This document shows positions 22,994 to 31,126 of a DNA stretch of 64,000 bases, piece by piece. This DNA is from Acidobacteriaceae bacterium (GTDB taxonomy: Bacteria; Acidobacteriota; Terriglobia; Terriglobales; Acidobacteriaceae): NCBI GenBank assembly GCA_025462735.1, contig JAOAPC010000024.1, positions 124,001 to 188,000 on the forward strand, written 5' to 3'. The notes beneath the pieces were generated by a model. That model made no database searches. It was given only the letters and a program-made list of their open reading frames with translations, and had not been told where the DNA came from. The first letter of the stretch is position 1; every line of letters starts with the position of its first letter. Made by a program: the position numbers and the translations under genes.

Positions 22994-24991
22994 TTACTGG
23001 TCTGGACTAAACCAGCGCTCGACGGCTTCCAAATCGGTGGTCCGTTTGTAATTCGGCAGGCTTTCCACGAATACTCGTCCGTACTGTTTTTTCAGAATGC
23101 GGTTGTCGAGCAAAGCCAGCACCCCGCGATCGTGTAACGACCGAATCAGACGTCCGAACCCCTGTTTCAGTGTAATCACCGCCGCTGGCACCTGATATTG
23201 AAAGAACGCGTTCCCGCCTTCGGCATCAATCGCCTTTACTCGCGCCGCGACCACCGGGTCTGAAGGCACCGCAAACGGAAGCCGGTCAATGATCACGCAA
23301 CTGAGCTGTTCCCCTTGCACATCGACTCCCTGCCAAAAGGAAGACGTCGCAAACAGCACGCAATTGGGGGTCAGACGAAACTCTTCGAGCAGTGCGTTTT
23401 TCGGAGCATCGCCTTGCAGCAGCATAGGAAATTCCACTTCCCCCAAGAGCCGCTGGTAAATGTCCCGCATCTGCGCGTAACTGGTAAAAAGAACAAATGC
23501 CCGCCCGCGTGTGATTTCCAGAAGCCGCCGGATGCGCTCTGCAGCTTTGATTTGAAATTGCGGCGTGCGCGGGTCTGGCAAATCAGGCGGCACATACAGG
23601 ATGGCCTGGTTCTGATAATCAAAGTGCGAGGGCAGCACCAGGTCGCGCGCATGCTCGATTCCCAGACGTTGGCGTATGTACTCGAATCCTCCGCCGACTG
23701 CAAGGGTTGCCGAGGTCAGCACCACCGTATCGAGCTTCGACCATAGGCATTCGCGCAGCACTGGCCCAACATCGATCGGAGTGGCTTGCAGCGACACATT
23801 CAATTTTTCGCGGCCAGTGCGCCGTCGCTCGATCCAGAAAACGGTGTTGCGATCTTCCGCCTCCATCACGAACCCAAGCTGCACCTGCAGTTCCTGCGCG
23901 CGACGCGCGAAAGCAAACACTTCCTCCGGCTTGGACGGTAAATTTTCCAACTCCGAGCCGATGTGCGTAAGCGACCGCTGTAGACCGAGGAATTCCTCGC
24001 CGTTTTCTTCCAGAAATTCGCGGCGGTTCTCAAAGGCAAATCGTCCTTCACCTTCGGGCAGCAATGAAAAGAAGCATGCGGATCGCTCTCGCAGGCTCTT
24101 CAGCGCGCCCGAAAGTCCAGCGGTGTACGCTCGATTTCTTTGCAGCGACGCCTCAACGTCCCGGCACAATTCTTCCAGCCGGGCCGCGCTCACCGAAATT
24201 CCGAAATAACTGCCCGCCACGTCTTCGAGTTCATGCGCTTCGTCGAAGATCACCGCTCCTGCTTCAGGCAGAATGCCGGCATCGGGAGCGGAGTCGGCTT
24301 GCTGCTTGATGGCAAGATCAGCAAAGAATAGATGGTGATTGACGATGATGATGTCGCTCTCCATCGCCCGACGATGCATTTCGGTGATGAAGCACTTGTC
24401 CCAGGCGCTGCACTTCTGGCCTAGACATGTATCGGCGCGCGCGTCGAGCTTGTGCCAGAGAGCGCTGGTTTCTGGCAGGGAGGCCAATTCCGACCGGTCA
24501 CCACTTTGCGTGGCTTCTTCCCAGGCCGCGATCGCGCGGTACTGTTCGATTTCATCGAAGCCGCTTAGCACGGGTTGGCCCGTGAGGTCATAGAGCTTTT
24601 TCCGGCATAGATAGTTATTACGGCCTTTCATGTAGCAGACGCTGAGCTTTCGATTTCCTTCTGGGAAGAGTGCGCGCTCCAGGAACGGAATATCTTTGTG
24701 AAAGAGTTGCTCTTGAAGATTCTTGGTGCCAGTCGAAATGATCACGCGTTTGCCGGAACGAATCACGGGCAGGAGGTACGCGAGAGTTTTCCCGGTGCCG
24801 GTACCGGCTTCGACGATCAGATGGCGCCGTTCTTCGAGCGCTTGCTCGACGGCTTGCGCCATTTGCAACTGCCCTCGCCGGAATTCGTAGGCAGGATGAG
24901 TACTCGAGAGCAGACCGCCTGGGCCAAAAAACTGCTGCAGCGAAGGGCTACTTTTGGGAACGGAAATCGCGGGCTGAGAACTCGCAGGCAC
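22994..24991 (-). CDS. dinG: DinG/XPD-family ATP-dependent DNA helicase
   Basis: A 665-residue SF2 helicase of the iron-sulfur XPD/DinG group. Walker A is AGTGTGKT (62-69), Walker B is VIFDEAHELED, and the probable 4Fe-4S ligands are Cys129, Cys189, Cys194 and Cys200 in the insert between motifs Ia and II. Motif VI region is QGFGRLIRSLHDRG. DinG unwinds 5'-to-3' and resolves R-loops and recombination intermediates. The exonuclease domain present in Gram-positive DinG is absent, which fits the YoaA/DinG short form. The gene is divergent from der. Confidence 0.88.
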   Translation of the reverse strand: MPASSQPAISVPKSSPSLQQFFGPGGLLSSTHPAYEFRRGQLQMAQAVEQALEERRHLIVEAGTGTGKTLAYLLPVIRSGKRVIISTGTKNLQEQLFHKDIPFLERALFPEGNRKLSVCYMKGRNNYLCRKKLYDLTGQPVLSGFDEIEQYRAIAAWEEATQSGDRSELASLPETSALWHKLDARADTCLGQKCSAWDKCFITEMHRRAMESDIIIVNHHLFFADLAIKQQADSAPDAGILPEAGAVIFDEAHELEDVAGSYFGISVSAARLEELCRDVEASLQRNRAYTAGLSGALKSLRERSACFFSLLPEGEGRFAFENRREFLEENGEEFLGLQRSLTHIGSELENLPSKPEEVFAFARRAQELQVQLGFVMEAEDRNTVFWIERRRTGREKLNVSLQATPIDVGPVLRECLWSKLDTVVLTSATLAVGGGFEYIRQRLGIEHARDLVLPSHFDYQNQAILYVPPDLPDPRTPQFQIKAAERIRRLLEITRGRAFVLFTSYAQMRDIYQRLLGEVEFPMLLQGDAPKNALLEEFRLTPNCVLFATSSFWQGVDVQGEQLSCVIIDRLPFAVPSDPVVAARVKAIDAEGGNAFFQYQVPAAVITLKQGFGRLIRSLHDRGVLALLDNRILKKQYGRVFVESLPNYKRTTDLEAVERWFSPDQ

Positions 24992-25120
24992 GGAGTCTCT
25001 ATAATAACTGGGAGTTCACTATTCAACGTCAGCAAGGTTCGAGAGGACGGGCGAGGGCGCCGGTCCCCACATGGCCGGTGCACATGGCCGGTGTCGGTTT
25101 CCCAATCGGTTTCGACCCAC

Positions 25121-26758
25121 ATGCAACCAACTCCTCTCATCGCCATCGTCGGCCGCCCCAATGTAGGCAAATCGACACTTTTCAATCGCCTGGTCGGCTC
25201 GCGTCGCGCCATCGTAGGCGACGAGCCCGGGATCACTCGTGACCGTCTTTATGGGGAAGCCCACTGGCGCGGTTACGAACTTCGAGTTGTCGATACCGGC
25301 GGCATCATTCCCGAGGAGAAGGATTTCATCCCTGCCGAGATTTTTCGCCAGGCCAAAGTTGCGCTTGACGAAGCCAATGCCATCGTCATGGTCGTGGATG
25401 CGCGCAGTGAGTTGGCCGCACCCGATCTCGAGTTGGCTCGATTGCTTCAGAAAACAGGGAAGCCTCTGTTTCTGGCTGCAAACAAAGTGGACTCAGATAA
25501 GCAGAGTTCGCTGGCAGACGACCTCCATCAGCTTGGTATCCGCAATATCATTCCGATTTCTGCCGAACACGGCCGGGGAATCGACGACCTGCTAGATGCA
25601 ATTCTGGCGGCACTTCCAACTCAAGTAAAAGCGTTAACCACAGAGGACACAGAGAACACAGAGGAAAAAACCACAGAGGAGGAATCCCCACCTTTCCCAA
25701 AATCACGGAAGAATGGGGCGCGCGGCAAATCAAAACCAGTAACAGAGAACGTGGAGGACGTACCGGACTATGCCTGGTCTAAGCCACAATCTCGGAGATC
25801 GCGACGGAGCCAGGACTCGGATGTCTTGCCGGGGACCGGCGAGCATCAGCCGACGACCGACGATCGTCAGCCCGCGACCGACGACGATTTGCCAACGACC
25901 GACGACGAACGATCCCCATCAGAAACCCGCGTTGCCATCATCGGCCATCCCAACGTTGGCAAGTCCACGCTGCTGAACCAGCTCACCGGGTCAGATCGCG
26001 TCATCGTTTCTCCCGTTCCCGGCACTACGCGCGATGCAGTGGATGAGATCGTCGAGCACGATGGCGCGAAATTCCGCTTCATCGACACCGCTGGCATTCG
26101 CCGCAAAGGCAAGACCCATCTCATGGCCGAGAAACTCTCCGTCGTGATGGCGCGCAAGCACCTCGAAGCTGCTGACATTGCTCTGCTCGTAATCGATGCC
26201 ACCGAAGGCGTGAGCGCGCTCGATGCCGCTATCGCCGGCTACGCGCACGAGAGCGGGCGTTCGATCGTTATTGTGGTGAATAAGTGGGACTTGGTCACGA
26301 GCGGCGAGAAAAAAGCAGTGAGCCAATCCCGGGCGTCTCGCATTCAGGACGGCAAGCGTCCCGACGATCGTGCTGCCTACGAGCAGCGCCTCCGCTACGC
26401 GCTGAAATTCCTGAGCTATGCTCCCGTGCTCTTTATTTCAGCGGCCAAGGGCAAGGGCACGGACAAGATTTTTGCCACGCTGGCAAAAGTCGCTACCGAA
26501 CGCCGCAAACGCATCACCACCGGCGAGGTGAACAGGTTTTTGAAACACGTCGACTTCGACCGCGCCTCAGTGCCGATGCGGCAGCGGGTCAAGATTCTTT
26601 ATCTGACCCAGGCGGCTATTGCCCCTCCCACCTTTGTGCTCTTCACCGATCGCCAAGTGAAGCTGCACTTTTCATACGAGCGGTTTCTGGAAAACCAGAT
26701 TCGAAGGGCGTTCGGGTTCGTAGGAGCGCCGATCTGGATAAAAGTCCGGGCCCGGTAG
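25121..26758 (+). CDS. der: Ribosome-associated GTPase Der (EngA) with expanded linker
   Basis: A 545-residue double GTPase. The first G domain has IVGRPNVGKST (8-18), DTGG and NKVD; the second has IIGHPNVGKST (about 268-278), DTAGIRR and NKWD; a KH-like domain follows (RFLKHVDFDRASVPMRQRVKILYLTQ). Der is needed for 50S subunit maturation. The usual length is about 440-490; here the inter-domain linker spans about residues 170-265 and is largely encoded by dispersed intergenic repeats (TTEDTENTEEKTTEEE and PTTDDRQPATDDDLPTTDDE). I start at ATG 25121 because homology begins there; the frame is open further upstream but that part is unconserved and overlaps the helicase gene. Confidence 0.95.
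   Translation: MQPTPLIAIVGRPNVGKSTLFNRLVGSRRAIVGDEPGITRDRLYGEAHWRGYELRVVDTGGIIPEEKDFIPAEIFRQAKVALDEANAIVMVVDARSELAAPDLELARLLQKTGKPLFLAANKVDSDKQSSLADDLHQLGIRNIIPISAEHGRGIDDLLDAILAALPTQVKALTTEDTENTEEKTTEEESPPFPKSRKNGARGKSKPVTENVEDVPDYAWSKPQSRRSRRSQDSDVLPGTGEHQPTTDDRQPATDDDLPTTDDERSPSETRVAIIGHPNVGKSTLLNQLTGSDRVIVSPVPGTTRDAVDEIVEHDGAKFRFIDTAGIRRKGKTHLMAEKLSVVMARKHLEAADIALLVIDATEGVSALDAAIAGYAHESGRSIVIVVNKWDLVTSGEKKAVSQSRASRIQDGKRPDDRAAYEQRLRYALKFLSYAPVLFISAAKGKGTDKIFATLAKVATERRKRITTGEVNRFLKHVDFDRASVPMRQRVKILYLTQAAIAPPTFVLFTDRQVKLHFSYERFLENQIRRAFGFVGAPIWIKVRAR
25636..25682. repeat. CACAGAGG-type repeat translated within der
   Basis: ACCACAGAGGACACAGAG, AACACAGAGG and ACCACAGAGG in tandem, the same sequence family found between genes at 4268 and 30662. 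In this frame it encodes a Thr/Glu-rich tract of the linker (about residues 173-188). Confidence 0.85.
25848..25910. repeat. CGACCGACGAC-type repeat translated within der
   Basis: Four near-tandem copies of the GACCGACGAC motif, the family seen as inverted pairs at 21267-21372 and 43561-43719. It encodes repeated PTTDD units (about residues 243-264). Confidence 0.85.
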
Positions 26759-26808
26759 GAAGAAATGAATTAGAGCGGCCTGTCTCGGATAGCAGGGGAG
26801 AAATCGAA

Positions 26809-27201
26809 TTAACGAGTCTGTTTGCCCTTCAGCAGTTGTTCCAGTCGATTCAGCAGGTCCTGCGGCTCTTCTTCGCCCTTTCGAATCCAAAGGTCGGCAA
26901 TGCCCAAACTCTCGTCCAGCAGCTCTCCGTATGCCGACAGAATGATGATTGGGACTGACGGGTTCAATTTGCGGATTTCGCGGGCCACCTGCAGCCCGTT
27001 CATGTCTGCCATCCAGTAATCCAAAAGCACCGCATCGACTGGCTCAGACTTGAAGGCTTTGATTCCCAACGCACCCGACTTAGCGCCCAGCACTCGGTAA
27101 CCGGCTGATTCCAGCAGATGCTGCCTCAATTGCAGCGCAGTCTGCTCATCGTCGATGCACAGGATGGTAGCCGTTCTAGATTCCATTTGAAGAGCGCGCA
27201 C
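26809..27201 (-). CDS. Stand-alone response regulator (CheY-like)
   Basis: A 130-residue single receiver domain with the phosphorylation site intact: acidic pair Asp17-Asp18 (CIDDEQ), phospho-acceptor Asp61 (LLDYWMADMNG), Ser89 (ILSAYGE) and Lys108 (IRKGEEE). It has no output domain, so it would act by protein contact or phosphorelay. No histidine kinase lies next to it. The alternative in-frame ATG at 27186 would remove five residues. Confidence 0.85.
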   Translation of the reverse strand: MRALQMESRTATILCIDDEQTALQLRQHLLESAGYRVLGAKSGALGIKAFKSEPVDAVLLDYWMADMNGLQVAREIRKLNPSVPIIILSAYGELLDESLGIADLWIRKGEEEPQDLLNRLEQLLKGKQTR

Positions 27202-27292
27202 AAAAAACCCACCGAGTCGGATTAGTTAGACTGATACAGACGATCCTCCGGGGGCAATACAGCAAATAATGTAGTACGCTCGCCAGCGAATT

Positions 27293-28333
27293 TTATCCTG
27301 GCGCGCGGCCGGTTGATTCCCGGACTGCAATCTCTGGCTCAACTGCAATTTCCTGCTCCCAATCGCGCGAATGCTCGATCTGGCCGACCAGTAGATCGAC
27401 CGCAAGCTCCCCCATTCTACGCAACGGCTGTCTTATGGTTGTCAAGCTTGGATAATGAAAAGCCGCTGCAGGTATGTCATCGAATCCTACTACCGAAATG
27501 TCCTGCGGAACCCGCAGCCCTGCTTCCTGAAATGCCCTTAGTGCGCCGATCGCCGAAATGTCGTTATACGCGAACAACGCGGTGAACGGTCGTTTCTTCT
27601 CGATCAGCTTCTTGCCGAAAGGGTAGCCTAGGCTCGGGGTGGAGTCGGTTGAGTCGATCTGGATAACCAATTCAGGGTCAAGTTCCAGTCCTAATTCGTG
27701 TGCAACTTCTTGCACCGCATTCCATCGAGATTGGGAATCCGCGCTATCCGGGTGCCCCTTAAGGATCGCAATTTGCCGATGACCTAGCCCGGTCAAATGT
27801 TTGAGCGCCAGTTCGGCGGCGTGGTGGTGATCAAGAACGATATTGGTGATGCCTTGGTATTGTTTATGGCCTGCAATCGCTACCGCTGGAACGGGAAGCG
27901 AGTGCGCAAGGTTGAAATCCAGGGTGATCAGCCCTTCGGCCCCGCGTTGCAGCAACAGCCGAGAATATTTGTCAAAAAGCTCGGGGTCGTGTCGGTGCAC
28001 CCCGGTCACGAAGAAATAATTTTTCTGCCGCGCACTGTTCTCGATTCCGGCGATAACCGCAGAACTATAGCCGTCTCCGATCTCGTGTGCAATGACGCCG
28101 ATGGTGAATGTTCTCTGCTTGCGAAGCGAACGGGCAAAAAAGTTGGGACGGTAGTCGAGCTTGCGGGCGGCGGCAATGATGCGCTCACGCGTAGGCATGG
28201 GGATGTGCTTGGCTGAGGGAGCGTCGTTGAGGACCGCGGAAACCGTCCCGGCGGAAAGTCCCACGTGGGCCGCCACGGATTTCAATGTGACAATATTTCC
28301 GTTCGACTCTGATGTTTTCTTCTTCTCCGCCAT
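27293..28333 (-). CDS. LacI-family transcriptional regulator
   Basis: A 346-residue LacI/GalR regulator. The helix-turn-helix is VTLKSVAAHVGLSAGTVSAVLND (16-38), followed by the hinge helix YRPNFFARSLR, and a periplasmic-binding-like ligand domain (about 65-340) with the typical GVIAHEIGDGYSSAVIAGIE and GFDDIPAAAFHYPSLTTIRQP. It likely responds to a sugar-type ligand, but no carbohydrate operon is next to it in this window, so its regulon is elsewhere or unknown. Confidence 0.9.
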   Translation of the reverse strand: MAEKKKTSESNGNIVTLKSVAAHVGLSAGTVSAVLNDAPSAKHIPMPTRERIIAAARKLDYRPNFFARSLRKQRTFTIGVIAHEIGDGYSSAVIAGIENSARQKNYFFVTGVHRHDPELFDKYSRLLLQRGAEGLITLDFNLAHSLPVPAVAIAGHKQYQGITNIVLDHHHAAELALKHLTGLGHRQIAILKGHPDSADSQSRWNAVQEVAHELGLELDPELVIQIDSTDSTPSLGYPFGKKLIEKKRPFTALFAYNDISAIGALRAFQEAGLRVPQDISVVGFDDIPAAAFHYPSLTTIRQPLRRMGELAVDLLVGQIEHSRDWEQEIAVEPEIAVRESTGRAPG

Positions 28334-28461
28334 ATTTTAATGCGGGAAAGCCGCTCGCGACAAAAGGCGTCCCATTATATGGCAAAGCAGAGAGCGGCGA
28401 GATACGACCTGCGCTGAGTACCCTAATATGACTTCCGTCGGCCACAGCGATGGTCGTGCGT

Positions 28462-29079
28462 TCAGCTCCGCAGTCCTGCCCGCCACAATAGATAACTAGT
28501 GCTTTCCTTCATCAGAGCAATTGCTCGCAGCCATACGGATTTCGGCCGCGAGTCCGGCCGGGGCACAAGAAACACCTGCAAGCCCTGGTGCGCCAGCAAC
28601 ATACGAATGCGAAACATATGGTAGGCATCGCTCACGGCGAGGCAACTGGTCATATGATTTTCGCGCATAATCGTGGACACACGCTCTGCCGACTCAGCAG
28701 TGTCCGAAGCCTGGGTTTCAGCGATGAGCGCAGATTCTGGTATTCCCTTGCGCATCAGGTAGTCGTGCCCGACGCCGCCCTCACTGAACTTAGGGTCCGC
28801 AGCCGAGCCCCCAGTGGTGATTACAACGTTCGCCAGACCTTTGCGGAAGATTTGTTCAGCGTGATCTAAACGGGCCCGGAATACTGGCGATGGCCGGCCG
28901 TCGTATTGCGCGGCGCCGAAAACGACAATCGCATCGGCGGGATGAAGTTCCTGTTTTCCCGCATCGTGGACAATGGTGAATGCAATCGAAGAGAAGGCGG
29001 CCAAGACTACCACCGCCGCTATGAGAGTCGTCCAGAACAGCCAGCGGCTGGAGATCCGCTCGGGCACTCTAGTTTCCAT
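28462..29079 (-). CDS. YdcF/SanA-family DUF218 protein
   Basis: A 205-residue protein with one N-terminal transmembrane helix (about 14-37) and a DUF218 domain: ADAIVVFGAAQYDGRPSP, RLDHAEQIFRKGLANVVITTGG and the later ETQASDTAESAERV and SDAYHMFRIRMLL. The domain faces the periplasm. Characterised relatives (SanA, YdcF) affect the envelope barrier. The start is ATG 29079, whose A is also the last base of the TsaC stop (TGATG), indicating translational coupling; an in-frame upstream ATG would lie inside the TsaC gene. Confidence 0.8.
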   Translation of the reverse strand: METRVPERISSRWLFWTTLIAAVVVLAAFSSIAFTIVHDAGKQELHPADAIVVFGAAQYDGRPSPVFRARLDHAEQIFRKGLANVVITTGGSAADPKFSEGGVGHDYLMRKGIPESALIAETQASDTAESAERVSTIMRENHMTSCLAVSDAYHMFRIRMLLAHQGLQVFLVPRPDSRPKSVWLRAIALMKESTSYLLWRAGLRS

Positions 29080-29714
29080 CAACCCTGCGCGAAGAATTCC
29101 GATATCTCCTGTGACGGGATGGCGCCTTCCCGCAGGATCCTCCAACGCGCCTCGCCGTCGGTGAGATCAACGATCGTGGAAGCGATTTCGCGCGGCGAAT
29201 CTCCGCCGTCCACAATTATGGGAATACGCGTGCCCAGCTGATCTCTCACCGCAGCCGCTGAAGTACATTCAGTCTCGCCACTCAGGTTTGCAGAAGTTGC
29301 GGTGATCGGAATCTGTGCGGCGATCACTACAGCCCGGGGAATGGGAGCATTCGGCACTCGAAGCGCTACGTTGCCGGTGTTTGCGGTCACCTTCAGGGGA
29401 AGCCGGGATGCGGCTTTCACAATGATGGTCAGCGGCCCGGGCCAGAACTTCTTAGCCAGCTTATAGAACTCTTCAGGCAATGGCTTTGCCATCTCCTCTG
29501 CTTGTTCTACTCCTTCAATGAGCAGTGAAAGCGGCTTGTGACGAGATCTCGACTTAATCTCATAGACTCGCTCCACCGCCCGGAGATTGAAGGGATCGGC
29601 AGCAAGGCCATAGAAAGTATCGGTGGGCATGCCCAGGACTTCCCCGGCGCGAATCTGGTCGGCGGCGTACCGAATGAGCGAAGGCTCAGGTTTTTCACTG
29701 TTGATTTTGACCAT
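29079..29714 (-). CDS. tsaC: Threonylcarbamoyl-AMP synthase (TsaC/YrdC/Sua5)
   Basis: A 211-residue YrdC-domain enzyme that makes threonylcarbamoyl-AMP for the t6A modification of ANN-decoding tRNAs. It shows the family's GEVLGMPTDTFYGLAADP, KSRSRHKPLSLLI, GPLTIIVKAASRLP and TATSANLSGE motifs. The Sua5 C-terminal domain is absent, so it is the short TsaC/YrdC form. I start at ATG 29714; the frame is open to 29909 but the extra residues are unconserved and overlap the opposite-strand methylase gene. It is coupled to the DUF218 gene. Confidence 0.9.
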   Translation of the reverse strand: MVKINSEKPEPSLIRYAADQIRAGEVLGMPTDTFYGLAADPFNLRAVERVYEIKSRSRHKPLSLLIEGVEQAEEMAKPLPEEFYKLAKKFWPGPLTIIVKAASRLPLKVTANTGNVALRVPNAPIPRAVVIAAQIPITATSANLSGETECTSAAAVRDQLGTRIPIIVDGGDSPREIASTIVDLTDGEARWRILREGAIPSQEISEFFAQG

Positions 29715-29801
29715 CTCCACGCGCACCGCGACTCTCCCGGACCCGTTGTATTTTCGAGAGTTAAGATAACACGAGCACCCGTTCGCCGCCGAGTGGCGCG
29801 T

Positions 29802-30647
29802 ATGATCTGTCGTCAGGAGCCGACTTTGGAAAAGACCAGGAGCGCTGACCCTCGCCACTTGCGGCGTATTGAGGGACGCCACAATTCGCTTTTGAAGGAG
29901 CTGCGCCAAGCCTTCAGCCGAGGCGAATTGACGACCTCAGGTGAGTGCGCCATCGAGGGCTTTCGAGTCATTGAAGAAGCCGTCCGCAGCGGTCTTCGGT
30001 TCCGCGCAGTCTTCGTCAGCGAATCTGGCCAGGCACGTGCAGCCCGCCTGCTGCCGCAAATCGGCTCTCACGTGGAAACCGTTCTTGTGCCCGATAAGCT
30101 GTTTGCGAGCGCCGTGCCAAGCGAGAGCCCACAGGGTCTGGCTGCGCTGGTTAATGTAAAGTCGCACGCTCTCAATGAAGTTCTCGAGAGCGCTGTGCCC
30201 GGGCCTTTTCTCGTGATCGCCGGACTCCAGGATCCCGGTAATCTGGGCACAATTCTGCGCTCGGCTGAGGCATTCGGGGCTAAGGCTGTCCTGCTGAGCG
30301 AGGGTACCGTGAGCGTCTACAACAGCAAAGTTGTGAGAGCTTCGGCGGGCTCGGTTTTCCGGCTGGCGGTGGTCAAGGTTGAACTGAAGACGGTCATCGA
30401 GACAATGCGCACGCGAGGTGTCCGTTTGTTTGCGACGTCATCGCACAAAGGAACTTTGCTTCCAGAGGCCGATCTCCGAGGCCAAGTCGCAATCTTCATC
30501 GGCAATGAAGGCGCCGGACTGGAGAAGAAACTTCTATCCGAAATGGACGAGCTGATCATGATTCCACACTCGCAGCGGGTGGAATCACTCAATGCGGGGA
30601 TCGCCGCGAGCATCATGTTGTATGAAGCAAGTAGGCAGAAGTCATGA
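29802..30647 (+). CDS. TrmH/SpoU-family RNA 2'-O-methyltransferase
   Basis: A 281-residue SPOUT methylase with an N-terminal substrate-binding domain (about 15-95, RHNSLLKELRQAFSRGE, CAIEGFRVIEEAVRSG) and a C-terminal knotted domain (about 120-280) carrying the three SpoU motifs: LQDPGNLGTILRSAEAFGA, IFIGNEGAGL and IPHSQRVESLNAGIAASIMLYE. It methylates a ribose 2'-OH in rRNA or tRNA with SAM; the target nucleotide cannot be read from the sequence. Start ATG 29802 follows the end of homology; GTG 29793 is an alternative. It is divergent from tsaC. Confidence 0.88.
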   Translation: MICRQEPTLEKTRSADPRHLRRIEGRHNSLLKELRQAFSRGELTTSGECAIEGFRVIEEAVRSGLRFRAVFVSESGQARAARLLPQIGSHVETVLVPDKLFASAVPSESPQGLAALVNVKSHALNEVLESAVPGPFLVIAGLQDPGNLGTILRSAEAFGAKAVLLSEGTVSVYNSKVVRASAGSVFRLAVVKVELKTVIETMRTRGVRLFATSSHKGTLLPEADLRGQVAIFIGNEGAGLEKKLLSEMDELIMIPHSQRVESLNAGIAASIMLYEASRQKS

Positions 30648-30661
30648 CCAGCAAAACCGTG

Positions 30662-31116
30662 CACCACGGAGACACGGAGGCACGGAGGAAACAAGGTTTT
30701 TAGTTTTATGTTGGTTGAGGAACAACTCACGGAACAGATAATCGGAGCTGCCATCGAAGTGCATCGGGAGCTCGGTCCGGGCCTGCTGGAATCGGCGTAC
30801 GAGCAGTGTTTCTGCCACGAACTGCACCTGCGCGCACTTCAATTTCGGTGCCAAATAGATTTGCCAGTGCAGTACAAAGGACTAAAACTCGATTGCGGCT
30901 ACCGTCTTGATGTGGTCGTCGAAAATTCTGTGATTGTCGAGGTGAAATCTGTGGAGCAGATTCTGCCAATTCACCAAGCTCAACTGCTCACGTACTTACG
31001 TCTCAGCGGCAAAAAGGTCGGCCTGCTGATCAATTTCAATGTCCCAGTGCTCAAGAACGGAATAGTCCGGAGAGTTTTATGATTCGCTTTCTCCGTGCCT
31101 CAGTGTCTCCGTGGTG
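30662..31116 (+). mobile_element. Inverted-repeat cassette carrying a GxxExxY gene
   Basis: The 375-bp coding sequence is bounded by two 26-bp inverted repeats, 30662-30687 (CACCACGGAGACACGGAGGC onward) and 31091-31116, identical at 25 of 26 positions when one is complemented. The gaps between arm and gene are only 20 bp and 8 bp. The whole unit of about 455 bp sits between two same-strand genes (TrmH-type and rarA). The arms are the family found as solo copies elsewhere in the window. This layout resembles a compact mobile element, but no target-site duplication was verified and mobility is inferred. Confidence 0.6.
30708..31082 (+). CDS. GxxExxY family protein (PD-(D/E)XK nuclease-like)
   Basis: A 124-residue protein with the naming motif GLLESAYE (about 25-32: G-x-x-E-x-x-Y) and a PD-(D/E)XK-like core, [21 protein letters not shown], in which the Asp and E-x-K residues match the nuclease active site. 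Family members are small, numerous and of unproven function. The flanking 26-bp inverted repeats (30662-30687, 31091-31116) suggest it is part of a repeat-borne unit rather than a resident housekeeping gene. The start ATG 30708 is the only suitable one. Confidence 0.85.
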   Translation: MLVEEQLTEQIIGAAIEVHRELGPGLLESAYEQCFCHELHLRALQFRCQIDLPVQYKGLKLDCGYRLDVVVENSVIVEVKSVEQILPIHQAQLLTYLRLSGKKVGLLINFNVPVLKNGIVRRVL

Positions 31117-31126
31117 AAATGTTTTT

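Noticed and set aside
24698-25120. N-terminal extension of der of 141 codons
   Set aside because: The frame is open, but the segment overlaps the helicase gene on the other strand, has no homology and no ribosome site; homology to Der starts at ATG 25121.
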